A DNA stretch of 12,742 bases from DATGKR01 sp035294565 (GTDB taxonomy: Bacteria; Actinomycetota; Acidimicrobiia; Acidimicrobiales; Palsa-688): NCBI GenBank assembly GCA_035294565.1, contig DATGKR010000107.1:1-12742 (forward strand). The letters run 5' to 3'. Under the pieces are notes generated by a model that was not told where the DNA came from, ran no database searches, and was given only the letters and a program-made list of their open reading frames with translations. Positions 12,136-12,742 of the stretch are shown here, one piece after another. The translations under genes were made by a program, and so were the position numbers. Position 1 is the stretch's first letter. The number at the start of each line of letters is the position of its first letter.

Positions 12136-12309
12136 TTCGCGCTCCCAAGATGCACCAGCGCCGAATCGCGGGAGCGCGAAACGACATTTTTCGTGCAGGA
12201 TCGCGCTCCCGATTTTCAGGGCGGCAATCGCGGGAGCGCGAAACGACGCTTTTCGTGCAGGATCGCGCTCCCGATTTTCGCCGCTGGGCAATCCCGGGAG
12301 CGCGGATCG
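12136..12309. repeat. Tandem ~62-bp hairpin-forming intergenic repeat (two full copies plus flanking partials)
   Basis: Two full units run 12164-12225 and 12226-12289, each starting AATCGCGGGAGCGCG and ending with CGCGCTCCCGATTTTC plus a short variable tail. A left partial (12136-12163) holds the TTCGCGCTCCC arm and a right partial (12290-12309) the CGGGAGCGCG arm. Within each unit GGGAGCGCGA pairs perfectly with TCGCGCTCCC (12170-12179 with 12201-12210; 12232-12241 with 12263-12272), enclosing an inner ACGA/TCGT stem. Arms can also pair between neighbouring units. Each plus-strand hairpin is followed by GATTTTC, a short T-run, so it could act as a terminator after the matrixin-like gene. A dispersed genomic repeat family is likely but not provable from one window. 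Confidence 0.8.
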
Positions 12310-12437
12310 ACAACCCTCACCCCTGTAACCCCCTGTGGCCCTGGCGGCAACCCCGCTGGCCCCGCCCCCATCGACCCCAACGTGCGGGCGGCCCCCAACC
12401 TGCGGGCTCCCTTCCGGTCCGGGGCCCGGCCGGATCC
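12310..12437. other. C-rich non-coding stretch upstream of the solute-binding gene
   Basis: No gene, repeat or clear promoter seen. The plus strand is strongly C-rich (runs of CCCC) between the hairpin repeat and the palindrome. Confidence 0.4.
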
Positions 12438-12458
12438 GGTAGTCACATTGTGACTACC
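12438..12458. promoter_or_regulatory. Perfect 21-bp palindromic operator candidate
   Basis: The left arm GGTAGTCACA (12438-12447) and the right arm TGTGACTACC (12449-12458) are exact reverse complements around a single T. The palindrome covers the putative -35 TAGTCA (12440-12445) and most of the spacer before the -10 at 12463. This is where a repressor of the downstream solute-binding gene would act. The regulator is not in the window and I do not recognise the site as a named consensus. Confidence 0.7.
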
Positions 12459-12478
12459 GTGCTACGGTCCTTCTCGTG
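12440..12478 (+). promoter_or_regulatory. Putative promoter and leaderless GTG start of the solute-binding gene
   Basis: TAGTCA (12440-12445, four of six matches to TTGACA) and TACGGT (12463-12468) are separated by an ideal 17 bp. The -10 ends 7 bp before the GTG at 12476, so the mRNA would be leaderless. This is the best-formed promoter in the window. Confidence 0.55.
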
Positions 12479-12742
12479 ACGATCGAGACCCTGGACCTGC
12501 CGCTCTGTCGCCGGCTTCTACGCGCTGCGCTGGCGTTTGCCGCCATCTCTGTGGGTGTCGCCGCGTGCTCCAGCTCCTCGACGGGCCCCGCGGCCTCGGC
12601 ACCGAAGACACGCGGAGGGGTCGCCACCGGGAGCGGACCGGTGGACGTGCTGTACGCGGGCTCGCTCGTCGACCTGATGCAGCGCCAGGTCGAACCCGCC
12701 TTCCACAAGGCGACCGGGTACACGGTTCAGGGAGTTCCCGGC
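12476..12742 (+). CDS. Extracellular solute-binding lipoprotein, molybdate/tungstate type (partial, 3' end outside window)
   Basis: Only the first 89 residues are visible. They show a lipoprotein signal peptide with basic CRRLLR, a hydrophobic stretch (about 16-30) and a VAAC lipobox with Cys31, then a Ser/Ala/Thr-rich linker, and the start of a periplasmic-binding-protein fold: VDVLYAGSLVDLMQRQVEPAF (starts 56) and ATGYTVQG. The LYAGSL strand followed by a helix is characteristic of the ModA/WtpA group that captures molybdate or tungstate for an ABC importer. Permease and ATPase genes would be expected just downstream, outside the window. A related anion or another solute remains possible. 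The GTG start is supported by the promoter spacing and by the signal peptide that begins there. Confidence 0.75.
   Translation, partial: MTIETLDLPLCRRLLRAALAFAAISVGVAACSSSSTGPAASAPKTRGGVATGSGPVDVLYAGSLVDLMQRQVEPAFHKATGYTVQGVPG

Noticed and set aside
12136..12309. CRISPR array
   Set aside because: Repeats are directly abutting with arms that pair within and between units; no unique spacers of uniform length and only two full copies.
11989..12479. Several open frames running through the intergenic repeat on both strands
   Set aside because: Their translations simply mirror the hairpin repeats (Arg/Ser/Ala-rich) and have no domain or plausible start.
1..12742. tRNA, rRNA, insertion sequences, toxin-antitoxin or phage genes
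   Set aside because: I scanned for tRNA-like ends, transposase motifs and terminal inverted repeats by eye and saw none that could be supported.

Overview
The window is very GC-rich (long open frames on both strands, codons ending in G/C) and looks like a chromosomal segment of an actinobacterium. The gene content (ethylmalonyl-CoA mutase, acyl-CoA carboxylase beta with a tiny partner ORF, a membrane-anchored cyclophilin paralogue, a matrixin-like membrane protein) and several apparent leaderless starts fit Actinomycetota. Class Acidimicrobiia is my best guess, inferred from memory of family resemblance and not tested.

Layout. (1) 1-515, minus: 5' part of aat, leucyl/phenylalanyl-tRNA-protein transferase, cut by the window edge. 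(2) 548-2292, plus: acyl/propionyl-CoA carboxylase beta subunit and, overlapping its stop, a 63-residue probable epsilon subunit. (3) 2267-4252, minus: ethylmalonyl-CoA mutase, convergent with and overlapping the epsilon ORF. (4) 4445-5104, plus: S51-family peptidase. (5) 5101-7659, minus: an 852-residue fusion of a Baeyer-Villiger monooxygenase and an HSL-type esterase. (6) 7721-8740, plus: a second esterase, of a different family, divergent from the fusion. (7) 8745-10641, minus: apparent operon of a membrane-anchored cyclophilin-like protein, a soluble cyclophilin and a small lipoprotein. (8) 10780-11988, plus: a membrane-anchored matrixin-like protein with a degenerate zinc site. (9) 11989-12475: non-coding, with two copies of a ~62-bp hairpin-forming repeat and a perfect 21-bp palindrome. 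(10) 12476-12742, plus: start of a molybdate/tungstate-type solute-binding lipoprotein, cut by the window edge.

How the genes may work together. The mutase belongs to the ethylmalonyl-CoA pathway of acetyl-CoA assimilation, and propionyl-CoA carboxylase acts in the later steps of that pathway, so genes 2 and 3 form a plausible metabolic neighbourhood although they are convergent and cannot share a transcript. The monooxygenase-esterase fusion would turn a ketone into an ester and then into an alcohol plus an acid, so its products could feed acetyl- or propionyl-CoA metabolism. That link is inference.

A recurring regulatory pattern is a TANNNT -10 hexamer ending 7-9 nt before an ATG or GTG, seen at five of the genes. 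It implies leaderless or nearly leaderless mRNAs. No complete mobile element, CRISPR array, tRNA or rRNA was seen.
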